Below, in pieces: positions 13,063 through 21,195 of a stretch of DNA of 64,000 nt. The stretch's first letter is position 1; every line of letters starts with the position of its first letter. The notes beneath the pieces were generated by a model that ran no database searches, was not told where the DNA came from, and worked only from the letters and a program-made list of their open reading frames with translations. The position numbers and the translations under genes are program-made. The stretch lies in NCBI GenBank assembly GCA_020350725.1, contig CP070719.1, positions 62,001-126,000 of the forward strand, read 5' to 3'. Source of the stretch: a bacterium (GTDB taxonomy: Bacteria > BMS3Abin14).

Positions 13063-13272
13063 GGTTCATACACCATCGGCGATGAATTTGCACGCCATAA
13101 AGGGCAGACCGGTCAGGATCACAGCACGAGCCGGGCGAGCCGGCCCCAGGCATCGATGGGCCATCTTGACTTTTTTTTCAAGCCCCCCGAGAATATGCCG
13201 ACGCCTGGGAAGGGCGCCTGCCGCGGCCTGCCGGGATGCTTCTCAAACTCAAATCCGCAGCGAGGTGAACAG

Positions 13273-13461
13273 ATGCCACTGTACGAATTCGAATGCCGCA
13301 AGTGCGGGGAGGTTTTCGACAGGATTATTTCCCTTTCCGAACGCGAGAAAGGGGAGGTCTCCTGCCCCAAGTGCGAGAGCCCTGATGTAAAACAGGTCCT
13401 CGGAGGGGGTACCTACAGCATCCAGGTCGGGCTGAAAGGTTATCGGGGAAAGGTGCGATGA
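13273..13461 (+). CDS. FmdB-family zinc ribbon protein
   Basis: A 62-residue protein beginning MPLYEFECRKCGEVFD with a second knuckle CPKCESPDVKQVL, that is CxxC...CxxC, which makes the FmdB/CxxC_CXXC_SSSS regulatory zinc ribbon. Members are small putative regulators of unknown target. The longer open frame (from 13045) is not credible upstream of this ATG, which follows GAGGTGAAC at 13262-13270. It converges on the NTF2-like gene. Confidence 0.82.
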   Translation: MPLYEFECRKCGEVFDRIISLSEREKGEVSCPKCESPDVKQVLGGGTYSIQVGLKGYRGKVR

Positions 13462-13479
13462 GCCGACGTCAGGACACGG

Positions 13480-13932
13480 TTATTTCTGAACGCTGTTCGA
13501 CCAGTGGATGTGGACGATCCGCCACCCCGCATCCGTATTCCTCAGGACCATGGTCTCTGTGGTGGCTACGGTGACCCTCTTCCCGCTGAGTTTTCCCTTG
13601 GTCTCATATCGGGACATCACCCACGCCGTATCATCCATAGCGTTGGCCTGCTGAGCGACCAGATCCCGTTTGGACTTCTGGCTGAATTTCAGGTCCGCAT
13701 CAAGGTGGCCCGACCCGTATTCGTCCCTCGACAGCTCCGCATGACCGTCCTCGAAAAGGATGAGGTTGGGCGCGAGAAGATCCAGGGCACTTTCCCTGTC
13801 GCCCGCCGACAGGGCTCTGTGAAATGCCGCCACGGATTCGGCCGGTCCGTCAGCGGCCGCAGGCAGAACTCCGGTCAGGAGAAAGAGGGCTGCTGCGGCA
13901 AAAGAGAAAAGAGCCAGGGTAAAAGATCTCAT
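13480..13932 (-). CDS. Secreted NTF2/SnoaL-like protein
   Basis: A 150-residue protein with a clear signal peptide (MRSF start, Ala/Phe/Leu-rich core, cleavage near AAADG). The mature part is a cone-shaped NTF2-like fold: AAFHRALSAGDRESALDLLAP helix pair, then strands, ending GWRIVHIHWSNS, which matches the DUF4440/SnoaL_3 pattern. Such domains bind small ligands or are catalytic in varied ways, so the role is not fixed. Start ATG at 13932 has GGAGGAATCG before it; the open frame further upstream lacks family similarity. Confidence 0.7.
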   Translation of the reverse strand: MRSFTLALFSFAAAALFLLTGVLPAAADGPAESVAAFHRALSAGDRESALDLLAPNLILFEDGHAELSRDEYGSGHLDADLKFSQKSKRDLVAQQANAMDDTAWVMSRYETKGKLSGKRVTVATTETMVLRNTDAGWRIVHIHWSNSVQK

Positions 13933-14225
13933 CGATTCCTCCCCGTGTGGCGCTGTCGAAGCTGGGCAACGCCGACCCGCCACCTGCACGTAGCGACCGG
14001 TCAGGGTGTCGACAGCGAGAGATTGTTCCCGCAGAGGATAACGAAAACACGCAGGGTTATCAATGACAACATCCTCGGCCGCGTCCCCGTCCGGCCCCCG
14101 CCCCTGTCTGGGGTCGGTGTCGGCAAACCGGCTGCGGCGGGAAGAGCGCATGTTGTGCCGTCAATACCGGACGAAGGCGTGTTAATATAATAGGAAACGG
14201 TCGAACATAACGGGCGGAGGCGAAA

Positions 14226-14597
14226 ATGCCGGACGAAGGGACAGGGACAGAAGCGGGAAAACAGAGGAAAGACGTAAGGGAATTGACCAAAAAGTTGACA
14301 GCTGTGGGGTGGGGCCTGTTCTTCATCTGGCTGGGGATCGCCCTTCTGTTCGATGCCGAGGTGGGATTCATCCTCGTGGGTGTGGGGCTCATCACCTTTA
14401 TCATGCAGGCGGCCCGCAAATACTACGGCCTGGAATCGGAGACCTTCTGGATCGTCGTCGCGGTCCTCTTCATGGTCGTGGGGCTGTGGCAGATCCTCGA
14501 TCTCAAACTCTCCCTCATGGCGGTTCTGCTGATCGTCGTCGGGGCCGCTCTCCTCGTCTCGGCCGCAAAGGGGAGACGGAAGGGGGAGGAAGGGTAG
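14226..14597 (+). CDS. Small integral membrane protein
   Basis: A 123-residue protein with a charged N-terminal tail (about 25 residues) and four hydrophobic segments in two pairs (WGLFFIWLGIALLF, VGFILVGVGLITFI, FWIVVAVLFMVVGL, LMAVLLIVVGAALLV) and a basic tail KGRRKGEEG. I do not recognise a family beyond resemblance to LiaF/DUF-type small membrane proteins. ATG at 14226 follows GGGCGGAGG. It precedes metF by about 200 bp; no functional link is evident. Confidence 0.55.
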   Translation: MPDEGTGTEAGKQRKDVRELTKKLTAVGWGLFFIWLGIALLFDAEVGFILVGVGLITFIMQAARKYYGLESETFWIVVAVLFMVVGLWQILDLKLSLMAVLLIVVGAALLVSAAKGRRKGEEG

Positions 14598-14792
14598 GCC
14601 GAAGGGATACCCTGCGCCCTTCCCCCTTCCCGGGTCCGGTCATGCCGCCGGCCTCTGTCTTCCTTGCGGTTTGGTTTTGGCGGTGGTATAGATTGTCTCT
14701 TTCCCCGCGGAGGGCCTTGAGCGGCCCCCTTGCCCATCAATTCTTCCCCCTTTACCGGGTCGATACGGAACTTTCGGGAGCGCGAGGCCGGG

Positions 14793-15659
14793 ATGAAGAT
14801 CAGTGACCTGTTCGGGAAAAAAAGGGTGCTCGTTTCCTTCGAGTTCTTCCCCCCAAAAGACACCGAAAGCGAGACCATCCTCGACGAGACGGTCAGCAGG
14901 TTGAGGCGGTTCGAACCGGACTTCGTGTCGGTGACCTACGGCGCCGGGGGAAGGACGCGGGCCGGAACCATGTCCTGGACCCTGAGGATCAAGGAGAAAT
15001 ACGGCCAGAACGTCATGATGCATCTGACCTGCATCGCCTCGTCCAGAGAGGATATCGATCGGATCATCTCAGACCTGAAGAGTGAGGACATCAGAAATGT
15101 GCTGGCCCTCAGAGGTGATCCGCCCAGGGATTTCCCCGCCCACGAGATCAGGGATGATTTCCAGTACGCCTATCAGCTCGTGGAATATCTTCGCAGCAAA
15201 AACGGTTTTTCCATCGGGGTAGCCGGCTATCCGGAGGGCCACGTGGAAGCTCCCTCCCTGGAAAAGGACATGGAATATCTGAAGCGGAAAGTGGACTCCG
15301 GTGCGGACTTCGTCATCACCCAGATCTTCTTCGACAACAGATACTTCTACGAATTCATGAACAGGGCCGCCCGGGAGAGGATCGGAGTGCCCATCGTCCC
15401 CGGCATCATGCCCATCATCAACCTGGGTCAGATCCAGAGATTCACCGATATGTGCGGAGCCACGGTGCCGGACCGCATTGTCCGGAACATGGAGGGCAGG
15501 AATGCCGCGGACATGTTCCGGGTCGGCGTTGACGGCGCCATCGACCAGTGCCGAGAGCTCCTGGAGTTCGGTGTCGCCGGCCTCCATTTCTATACCCTCA
15601 ATCGAAACGGAGCCACCGAGGAGATCCTCGAGGAGATCATCACGGACGTCAGGGCCTGA
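14793..15659 (+). CDS. metF: Methylenetetrahydrofolate reductase
   Basis: A 288-residue TIM-barrel flavoenzyme that reduces 5,10-methylene-THF to 5-methyl-THF, in methionine synthesis or the methyl branch of the Wood-Ljungdahl pathway. Motifs: VSFEFFPPKDTESE with the catalytic Glu near the start, VSVTYGAGG, LALRGDPP, and FVITQIFFDN, all typical of MetF. ATG 14793 is preferred over the longer in-frame start at 14730 because the family begins with the SFEFFPP strand. No methionine or acetyl-CoA pathway genes are adjacent. Confidence 0.93.
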   Translation: MKISDLFGKKRVLVSFEFFPPKDTESETILDETVSRLRRFEPDFVSVTYGAGGRTRAGTMSWTLRIKEKYGQNVMMHLTCIASSREDIDRIISDLKSEDIRNVLALRGDPPRDFPAHEIRDDFQYAYQLVEYLRSKNGFSIGVAGYPEGHVEAPSLEKDMEYLKRKVDSGADFVITQIFFDNRYFYEFMNRAARERIGVPIVPGIMPIINLGQIQRFTDMCGATVPDRIVRNMEGRNAADMFRVGVDGAIDQCRELLEFGVAGLHFYTLNRNGATEEILEEIITDVRA

Positions 15660-15691
15660 CCGGGCAGGTCAAGATCGCTCGCCGCCGTCGC

Positions 15692-15717
15692 GAAAGCCGT
15701 CCTCCGGGGCGGCTTTC
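15692..15717. terminator. Hairpin between convergent metF and TIR-like gene
   Basis: An 8-bp perfect stem GAAAGCCG/CGGCTTTC around a 10-nt loop lies between the convergent 3' ends of metF and the TIR-like gene. It has no T-tract longer than three, so it is at best a weak or bidirectional terminator. Confidence 0.4.
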
Positions 15718-15747
15718 ACGTCTGGAAAGGTACCTGGTGGGCTTGGT

Positions 15748-16674
15748 TTATTCGAACAGGACGTTGGCGTCCACCCGATGGCCGGCTGCCTTGAGCAGCT
15801 TGATGAGGTTGATCTGCCACCCGCCGTCGGCCTGATAGGGCAAATAGGCGACGCCGAAGAACCCGGTTGGAACATCACTGGGCCTGTCTCCCCCGTGGAG
15901 GACGGCGACCCTGCCCTGTCCGAGCCTGCCGACGAGGTATCCGAGTTCGAAGATGATGTCCTGCCGGTGCCTCGGCTTGGCGATCTTGGCGGTGAGCCCC
16001 GGCAGGCCGCTCCTGTCGTCGGAGGGCAGTATGATCAGACAGAAACCAAGATCGGGCAGGGCCGCGATCCCCTCGATCTGGGATGCGGAGGATGACTGGG
16101 TTTCATCGATCATTGTCGCCTCGACACCGAGCTTGTCGAGAAGACTGACCACGGAAAGGGTCATCTCGTCTTCCCTGGTGTGGAGCAGGAGGACACCCCT
16201 GTTCTCTTCCGGGGCGGGCCCCTCTGCCGGGGGGGGAGGTGGTGCGGCCGGCACCCTCGGCGCCTCCGGAGCCTTGGTCTTTGGGGCCGGCTTTTCCTCC
16301 ACCAGGTCCTCTGCCTTGATCTCCAGGATCGCTCCACCCGCCCCGGACGGGAGGTCGTCGATGGCCGCCAGGATCTCCTCCAGCTGGGCGATGGCCTTGG
16401 GAATTCCCATCTCGAATTTCATCTGCTTTTCCGCGTGGGAATCCCTCAGGCTGACGTGGCCCATGAAGACCCTGAAAGCGCCGAACCTTTCCTGCTCGGG
16501 CGAATCCTCACCGAAGACGCCGGCGACAGTAGCGGCGACGGTCCGCTGCAGATCTTCGATCTCAGGGCTGTCGAAAGGGACGATCTTGGGATCGATGAAG
16601 CGGAGCTGGTCAAGGACCGAGGTAATGGTCTGTCTGCCTCTGTCGACGGATATCCTGCCCACGGCCGCTCCCAT
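15748..16674 (-). CDS. PF10137-type TIR-like nucleotide-binding protein
   Basis: A 308-residue protein in three parts. Residues 1-125 are a predicted mixed helical domain of no family I recognise. Residues 126-158 are a Pro/Ala/Glu linker including a PPPPP run. Residues 159-308 fit the TIR-like domain of PF10137, known from CAP12 and TIR-STING effectors and from predicted nucleotide-binding proteins. The match covers the hydrophobic strand GVLLLHTREDE (HxxDE-like), the helix VVSLLDKLGVEATMIDE, LCxIILPSDD-type strand 3, RQDIIFELGYLVGRLG with Glu243 in the conserved FELG motif, and the C-terminal LKAAGHRVD. Related domains degrade NAD+. Start: ATG 16674; the frame extends to a TTG at 16722 that overlaps a possible -10. 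No CD-NTase, cyclase or STING gene is near. Confidence 0.72.
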   Translation of the reverse strand: MGAAVGRISVDRGRQTITSVLDQLRFIDPKIVPFDSPEIEDLQRTVAATVAGVFGEDSPEQERFGAFRVFMGHVSLRDSHAEKQMKFEMGIPKAIAQLEEILAAIDDLPSGAGGAILEIKAEDLVEEKPAPKTKAPEAPRVPAAPPPPPAEGPAPEENRGVLLLHTREDEMTLSVVSLLDKLGVEATMIDETQSSSASQIEGIAALPDLGFCLIILPSDDRSGLPGLTAKIAKPRHRQDIIFELGYLVGRLGQGRVAVLHGGDRPSDVPTGFFGVAYLPYQADGGWQINLIKLLKAAGHRVDANVLFE

Positions 16675-16926
16675 GTCTCCGGCCCCTGCCGGGGAGAATG
16701 AGTGACGCACTCTACCGGACAATCTGGTTCTATTGTAACGACCATTACCCTGTTTTGCCAGCGAAAGAGGGTCTTTCTGAGGCAGGCGGCCGTAACGAAG
16801 GAAGGACAGGGTGTATTGCGCACCGCGTCTGTTTTTCCTACAATTAACCCGGGTTCACGGTTTTTGACCGGAGGCCCCCCGGGTCGCATACTCCGGACCG
16901 GGGCCTTCGAGCGGCCAGAGGGGGCT

Positions 16927-17853
16927 TTGCCCGTGAAGAGCACCCTGCTGAGCAGTAGCTTTCTCGCCCTGCTCCTCTTCCTGCCGGCCCAGGTTGTCGC
17001 CGGGGCTCTGGAGCAGGGGGTCGACGCCTATGATCGCCAGGAGTTCGAGCTTGCCCTTTCCCTTCTCGAGCCCCTTGCAGCGGAAGGTCTCCCGGAGGCA
17101 CAGCACTATCTGGGCAACATGTACGCCTCCGGCGGGGGTGTTGTCCAGGATTTCACCGAAGCCCTTAAGTGGTGGTCTCTGGCCGCGGCTCAGGATCATA
17201 CGGCCTCTCAGTACAACCTGGCATATCTCTATCATGACGGTCTCGGTGTCCCGGCCGACATTGACAGGGCTCTGGAATGGTACCGCCGCGCCGCGTCACA
17301 CGGTGAACCGAACGCCCTGTATACTCTCGGACAGATGTATGCAGTCGGGGAAGGCGTTCCACAGAGCCGCACCGAGGCCAAGCGTTATTGGCAGGATGCT
17401 GCAAACAGGGGCGATCCCGATGCCCAATACGACCTGGGCCTTCTGTACAGCGAGGAGGATGGCCGGGATCAGGCGGCGGCGCTGGGCTGGTTCCTCAGGG
17501 CGGCAGAGCAGGGGCATCCCTATGCCCAGTACCGCGCGGGTACCAGCTATTACGAGGGACGAGGGTGCACCGCAGATCCGCGAAGGGCCTTTGATTGGCT
17601 CAAGAAGGCGGCCGAACAGGGGGTCCCTGACGCCCAGGCCGACGTCGCAGCCATGTACGCACGGGGCGTGGGGGCACCCCTGGACATCTCGGCCGCCGTA
17701 ACGTGGTATCATCGGGCCGGCCGATCCCTCCTGTCGGACGGGAGGAGGGACGAAGCCATGGAGATCCTGGACATGATCGCCGAGACCGATCCGGGCAGCG
17801 ACTCCTACCGGAAACTCTACACCGAGATCTTCGGCGGGGCGTCGGCCCCTTGA
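16927..17853 (+). CDS. Secreted Sel1-repeat protein
   Basis: About 308 residues with a signal peptide (KSTLL start, LALLLFLPAQVVAG, cleavage near GA). The mature part is six to seven Sel1-like TPR repeats with the recurring AxxLGxMYxxGxGVxxDxxxAxxWxxxAAxxG pattern, for example YASGGGVVQDFTEALKWWS and YHDGLGVPADIDRALEW. Sel1 proteins are protein-protein scaffolds. The start is TTG 16927 or GTG 16933 (LPVKSTLL), because the signal peptide begins there; the open frame upstream to 16702 has no signal features and overlaps the divergent TIR-like gene's upstream region. Confidence 0.75.
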   Translation: MPVKSTLLSSSFLALLLFLPAQVVAGALEQGVDAYDRQEFELALSLLEPLAAEGLPEAQHYLGNMYASGGGVVQDFTEALKWWSLAAAQDHTASQYNLAYLYHDGLGVPADIDRALEWYRRAASHGEPNALYTLGQMYAVGEGVPQSRTEAKRYWQDAANRGDPDAQYDLGLLYSEEDGRDQAAALGWFLRAAEQGHPYAQYRAGTSYYEGRGCTADPRRAFDWLKKAAEQGVPDAQADVAAMYARGVGAPLDISAAVTWYHRAGRSLLSDGRRDEAMEILDMIAETDPGSDSYRKLYTEIFGGASAP

Positions 17854-17936
17854 CGCGTCGTCCGGGACCGTGACAGGGGGGGGCTCTCCCCAGCGCCGGG
17901 GAAGCTGGGGATGACCGGGGCAAGAGGTTATCGATC

Positions 17937-18131
17937 ATGACGTTCTGCGACTTTCTGTGTGTCTATGCCAAGCCGGCCAGGTCGGAGCTCGACGGAGGCC
18001 GTTCCTGCATGACCTTTACGGCCATCTATTGTGAGCTCCACGACAGACATGTCGCGAAGGCCCAGCCCTGCCGGGAAAAGATCCAGAGAGACCTCGACAG
18101 GACCGGAGAGGACGGCGGGGAGAAGGCTTGA
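17937..18131 (+). CDS. Cys/His-rich small protein of unknown function
   Basis: A 64-residue open frame, MTFCDFLCVYAKPA at the start. It contains five cysteines and two histidines spaced as C4-x3-C8, C24, C32, H35, H38, C45, which would suit metal binding. I do not recognise it. It follows the Sel1 gene by 84 bp and precedes a small secreted protein by 148 bp on the same strand. AGAGG lies at 17923-17927, about 9 nt before the ATG. Protein-coding status is inferred from composition, start context and position only. Confidence 0.45.
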   Translation: MTFCDFLCVYAKPARSELDGGRSCMTFTAIYCELHDRHVAKAQPCREKIQRDLDRTGEDGGEKA

Positions 18132-18278
18132 GGTCCCAGGACCGGGCCAAGGCCGGCCTTTACTTCCCTGTCGGCCCCCGCTAGACTGCTGTTCTCGGGC
18201 GACCGGACTCCGTGTCGGAGCCGTCCCCGTCTCGACTGGCGCTAAGGGTTGTCCACAACATACTCGGAGGTTGTCTCG

Positions 18279-18605
18279 ATGATCAGGATAGGGAGGATGG
18301 GAATACTGGCTGCAGCTCTTGTCCTGGGGCAGGCCCTGGCCGCCCTGCCGGCACTTGCCGATGATGTCATTCCCGTCAAGATCGAGGGGGATATCGTCCA
18401 CAGGGACGGCCGATACGTGTTTACCCCCAAAAAGGTGATCGTGTTGTCCCAGGCGTGTGACGAGATCGAGGGGTCCCTCTACCGGAGGTCCTATGAACTG
18501 ACCCCGGAGGAGGTCAAGATCGAAGTCGTCTTCCAGGGTGAGGCGTTGAAGACGCTGGACAGGTGCCGCAAGGAGAGACCTCCGGCAGACAAGGGGGATC
18601 AATGA
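18279..18605 (+). CDS. Small secreted protein of unknown function
   Basis: A 108-residue protein with a typical signal peptide (MIRIGRMGILAAALVLGQAL, cleavage near ALADD). The mature part of about 80 residues is charged and contains two cysteines (QACDEIEG and DRCRKE) that could form a disulfide. No family is recognised. The start at 18279 follows CGGAGG with 8-nt spacing, better than the upstream in-frame ATG at 18249. Confidence 0.6.
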   Translation: MIRIGRMGILAAALVLGQALAALPALADDVIPVKIEGDIVHRDGRYVFTPKKVIVLSQACDEIEGSLYRRSYELTPEEVKIEVVFQGEALKTLDRCRKERPPADKGDQ

Positions 18606-18746
18606 TCCTGCCGGACCGGCTTGACGGCTCCTCCCCCTCTGGCAGGCCGAAGCCCCTGTGGACGATCACGGTCCGGGGGGCCGGATGGCGGGGCCCGGAT
18701 GGCCGCCGGGCCGGCGACGTTCGCTCCCCAGAGGTCATGGAAGATA

Positions 18747-19508
18747 ATGGTCCGCCCGGGCAATCCTGACCACGGGAGGCATCCGCCGATCCACCTCGGA
18801 GGAATAGGGATCTCCCATGACAGATACCCCACCCGGGATCATCATCCGTTCAACCTCGAGATCCTGCAGAACACATCCAGACTGATCTTCTCCTCACCGG
18901 TCACGTTCTTTGCCGGCGAGAACGGGTCCGGCAAGTCCACCCTCCTCCGTGGCATCTGCCTGAGCTGCGGCATTCACATATGGGAGAGCGAGCGACGCAG
19001 GCGCCTCGAGCCCAACCGATACGAGGGCAGACTGCACGAGGCGATTGACGTCCAGTGGAGCAGCCAAGGGGTTCCTGGTGCGTTCTTCGCGTCCGAGATC
19101 TTCAGGGATTTTTCCCAGGCGTTGGACGAGTTCGCGGCGGCGGATCCGGGCTTCCTTCGCTACTTCGGCGGCAGATCCCTTGTCAGCCAGTCTCACGGTC
19201 AGTCCATCATGTCCTATTTCAGGTCACGGTGCCGGATCGAGGGCCTGTACCTCCTCGATGAACCGGAGACGGCGCTGTCGCCGCGGAGCCAGATCCAACT
19301 CCTGCGGATCCTGGCCGGAGCCTGCCGGGGTGGGGGAGCCCAGTTCATCATAGCCAGCCACTCGCCCATCCTGCTGTCCTGCCCCGGAGCCCTGATCTAC
19401 AGCTTCGACGGCGACGCAGTCGAGCCCATTTCCTATGAGGAGACCGATCACTACCGGGTCTACCATGATTTCATGCTGGACAGAAACAGGTACCTCGCCG
19501 GCCCGTGA
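18747..19508 (+). CDS. AAA/ABC-type predicted ATPase
   Basis: About 253 residues. Walker A GENGSGKSTLL (about 58-68), Walker B LYLLDEPETALS (about 170-181) and the H-loop IIASHSPILLS (about 206-216) are the motifs of the ATP-cassette family that includes RecF/MutS-like and OLD-type ATPases; the compact size and order match the predicted ATPase group COG3910. The Q-loop and signature are hard to see (SQSHGQSIM may be the signature region). No transmembrane partner is adjacent, so it is not an ordinary transporter subunit. ATG 18747 was chosen; starts further upstream add low-complexity sequence. Confidence 0.72.
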   Translation: MVRPGNPDHGRHPPIHLGGIGISHDRYPTRDHHPFNLEILQNTSRLIFSSPVTFFAGENGSGKSTLLRGICLSCGIHIWESERRRRLEPNRYEGRLHEAIDVQWSSQGVPGAFFASEIFRDFSQALDEFAAADPGFLRYFGGRSLVSQSHGQSIMSYFRSRCRIEGLYLLDEPETALSPRSQIQLLRILAGACRGGGAQFIIASHSPILLSCPGALIYSFDGDAVEPISYEETDHYRVYHDFMLDRNRYLAGP

Positions 19509-19543
19509 AGGTCTTGTCGGCAAGGGGCGATCGCCAACCCCTG

Positions 19544-19669
19544 ATCTCCAATCTCCAATGTCTAATGTCTAATGCTCCAATCTCTATTGCTCTAATGCTC
19601 CAATGTCTAATGCTCCAATGTCTAATGCTCTAATCTCTAATGTCTAATCTCCAGCCTCTAACGTCTCAC
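19544..19669. repeat. Degenerate heptamer/octamer tandem array
   Basis: About 17 imperfect units of AATGTCT, AATGCTCC, AATCTCC and AATCTCT fill the 126 bp between the convergent AAA ATPase and FTR genes. The array is A/T-richer and pyrimidine-biased compared with surrounding coding DNA. It has no spacer structure and no coding potential. Confidence 0.85.
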
Positions 19670-19676
19670 TCCACCT

Positions 19677-20207
19677 TCACATAAACCGGTCAAAGCGGTC
19701 CCCTTCCGCGTGGCAGATGGGACAGGTCTCGGGCGGTGTATGGCGCGCACAGAGGTATCCGCACACCCGGCACCTCCAGACCGGGTAGGCCAGGCCGGAG
19801 GATGCCGGGTGGTCGGTGTTCTCCCTTCCGGCCCGTTTCTGCCCCTCGGGGGGGCGCCGCTCCGGGATCGGCCCGGCCTGCCCCCTGCCCTCAGCGATAT
19901 CGGCCGATACGTAAAGGGCACAGTAGCAGGACCCGAATTCAGCCAGGTCGGGATCCCTGTAATCACAGGGGCAGATGATGTCGAGGTCGCGCTCCCGTTG
20001 GCCGTCGGCGAGACGACAGGGGCAGGCCATGTAGCCGTAGCGCTCCTGGTTGACAAGCAGGCTTCGGACGAGCTCCATCGTGAAGGGTCTGTCAGGATTG
20101 AGGTGATATCCTCCTGCCGAGGCGTTCTCGATGAGCTCCCGGTATGCTTCCTCCACCCGGCGGGAGGAAGGCTCCTCCATCGACTCCCTCCGGTCCCTGT
20201 TCTTCAT
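19677..20207 (-). CDS. Ferredoxin:thioredoxin-reductase beta-type protein fused to rubredoxin (FDR)
   Basis: A 176-residue fusion. Residues 20-100 match the FTR catalytic beta chain, with all six key cysteines: C62/C64 (ACPCR), C79/C81 (ICPC) and C94/C96 (SCYCALYV). In plant FTR these bind the [4Fe-4S] cluster and form the redox-active disulfide. Residues 141-176 resemble a rubredoxin knuckle domain, with CxxC at 146-149 and CPIC at 162-165. The same fusion is described in Methanosarcina as ferredoxin:disulfide reductase. The ATG at 20207 overlaps the TGA of the upstream glutaredoxin gene (ATGA), implying translational coupling; an ATG at 20180 behind GGAGGGAG is an alternative start. Confidence 0.88.
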   Translation of the reverse strand: MKNRDRRESMEEPSSRRVEEAYRELIENASAGGYHLNPDRPFTMELVRSLLVNQERYGYMACPCRLADGQRERDLDIICPCDYRDPDLAEFGSCYCALYVSADIAEGRGQAGPIPERRPPEGQKRAGRENTDHPASSGLAYPVWRCRVCGYLCARHTPPETCPICHAEGDRFDRFM

Positions 20208-20485
20208 TTGGAGACCATTTCCTGGAGCCTGTCGGGATCGAAGCCGACCAGACACTCCGATCCGTTGACCACCACTGTGGGATAGGAACAGCGGGGATTC
20301 CACCGCTTCAGTTCCTCCAGCGCCCGGGTCTTCTCCTCCGGTGGAAGAAGGTCCACGTCAACGTAAGTGTATTCCAGGCCGGCATCGTTCAGCCAGGCCT
20401 TCGTCTTTCGACACCACCCGCAGGTGCTGAGAGTATACAGAAAGATCTTTCCTCTGTCGGTTCCGGGAACGTGGACCTTCTCCAT
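20204..20485 (-). CDS. Glutaredoxin-like (NrdH-type) protein
   Basis: A 93-residue thioredoxin-fold protein with redox motif CGWC at residues 22-25, cis-proline segment YPTVVVNG and GF-D tail. CxxC with Trp and no glutathione-specific residues suggests an NrdH/glutaredoxin-like dithiol carrier. It overlaps the FTR-beta-rubredoxin gene by 4 bp, so the likely path is reduced ferredoxin to FDR to this carrier to a target such as ribonucleotide reductase or another disulfide enzyme (inference by analogy with archaeal NrdH/FDR). Start ATG 20485 behind GGAGG with 7-nt spacing; the frame extends further upstream without support. Confidence 0.85.
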   Translation of the reverse strand: MEKVHVPGTDRGKIFLYTLSTCGWCRKTKAWLNDAGLEYTYVDVDLLPPEEKTRALEELKRWNPRCSYPTVVVNGSECLVGFDPDRLQEMVSK

Positions 20486-20640
20486 TGACAACCTCCGGGC
20501 TGTTTGAGTGCTGGCAGGGGAGGGCGGGGCGAACTCCATCCCCGGCTCCTGGTTTTTCCCAAAGTATATTACAGACAGAGCCCTCCTTCCACCCGTTCGA
20601 CCCTCCTGCCTGACAGGTCATCCCTGTCGGCCCGGAAGCG

Positions 20641-21195
20641 TCACCAGAAATGGTAGACATAGGATACGGTCACTTCGGTAGTGGCCGTCTCCAGGTCGAG
20701 GACGAGGGTGGTTCCGTCGATTTTGAGGTCGCCCGGGAAGGGGTGGTAACGGAGGGCCCACTGGATAACTCCCCTCGGGCCGACGATGAGGTCGAAGCCG
20801 CCCGCCGCGGAGAATCCAAGACCTTCCATGCCGGCATCCAGGCCCTCCCACTCGAGCGAATGGTGGCTGAGGTAGATCGATGCCCAGGGGGTCAATTTCT
20901 TCGCCTTCAGGTCCACGAAGTCCAGGCGGGGACCGAGGCCGAGAATGCCGTAGGTCAGATCCGAGGTGACGAACCCCGAGAAGACGCAATCCATCGAGAG
21001 GCGCCTGTTGAACCTCAGTCCGCCGTTGATGACCAGGCCGGAACCCTCTGTCCCGTCCGCGAGAGTACGCTCATCACTGGTAACGGACCCGAATTCGAGC
21101 CCGCCCCCCAGATACCAGGTCGGTTGAGGAAAGGCCGTCGTGGCTGACAGGGCCAGAGCTGCCAGAGACATCATCAGGCTCGAGAGACGCTGCAT
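20641..21195 (-). CDS. Outer-membrane beta-barrel protein
   Basis: A 184-residue protein with a signal peptide (MQRLSSLMMSLAALALSATT) and alternating hydrophobic strands, ending in VSYVYHFW with the C-terminal aromatic of the BAM beta-signal. Strands such as WYLGGGLEFGSV and VINGGLRFNRRLSMD suggest an eight-stranded OmpA/OmpW- or PagP-sized barrel. The function is unknown. It is downstream of a possible ATG context at 21195 with GGGAGGAAAAATG. Confidence 0.72.
   Translation of the reverse strand: MQRLSSLMMSLAALALSATTAFPQPTWYLGGGLEFGSVTSDERTLADGTEGSGLVINGGLRFNRRLSMDCVFSGFVTSDLTYGILGLGPRLDFVDLKAKKLTPWASIYLSHHSLEWEGLDAGMEGLGFSAAGGFDLIVGPRGVIQWALRYHPFPGDLKIDGTTLVLDLETATTEVTVSYVYHFW

Noticed and set aside
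15748-16674. A complete CBASS or Pycsar operon around the TIR-like gene
   Set aside because: Neighbours are metF and a Sel1 protein; there is no CD-NTase, cyclase or accessory gene, so only the lone effector-like domain is claimed.
18249-18260. TTGTCCACAA as a DnaA box near 18250
   Set aside because: It differs from the consensus at one position and is alone; it looks like chance in GC-rich DNA.
19544-19669. CRISPR array at the heptamer repeats
   Set aside because: Units are 7-8 bp and adjacent, with no spacers and no cas genes in the window.
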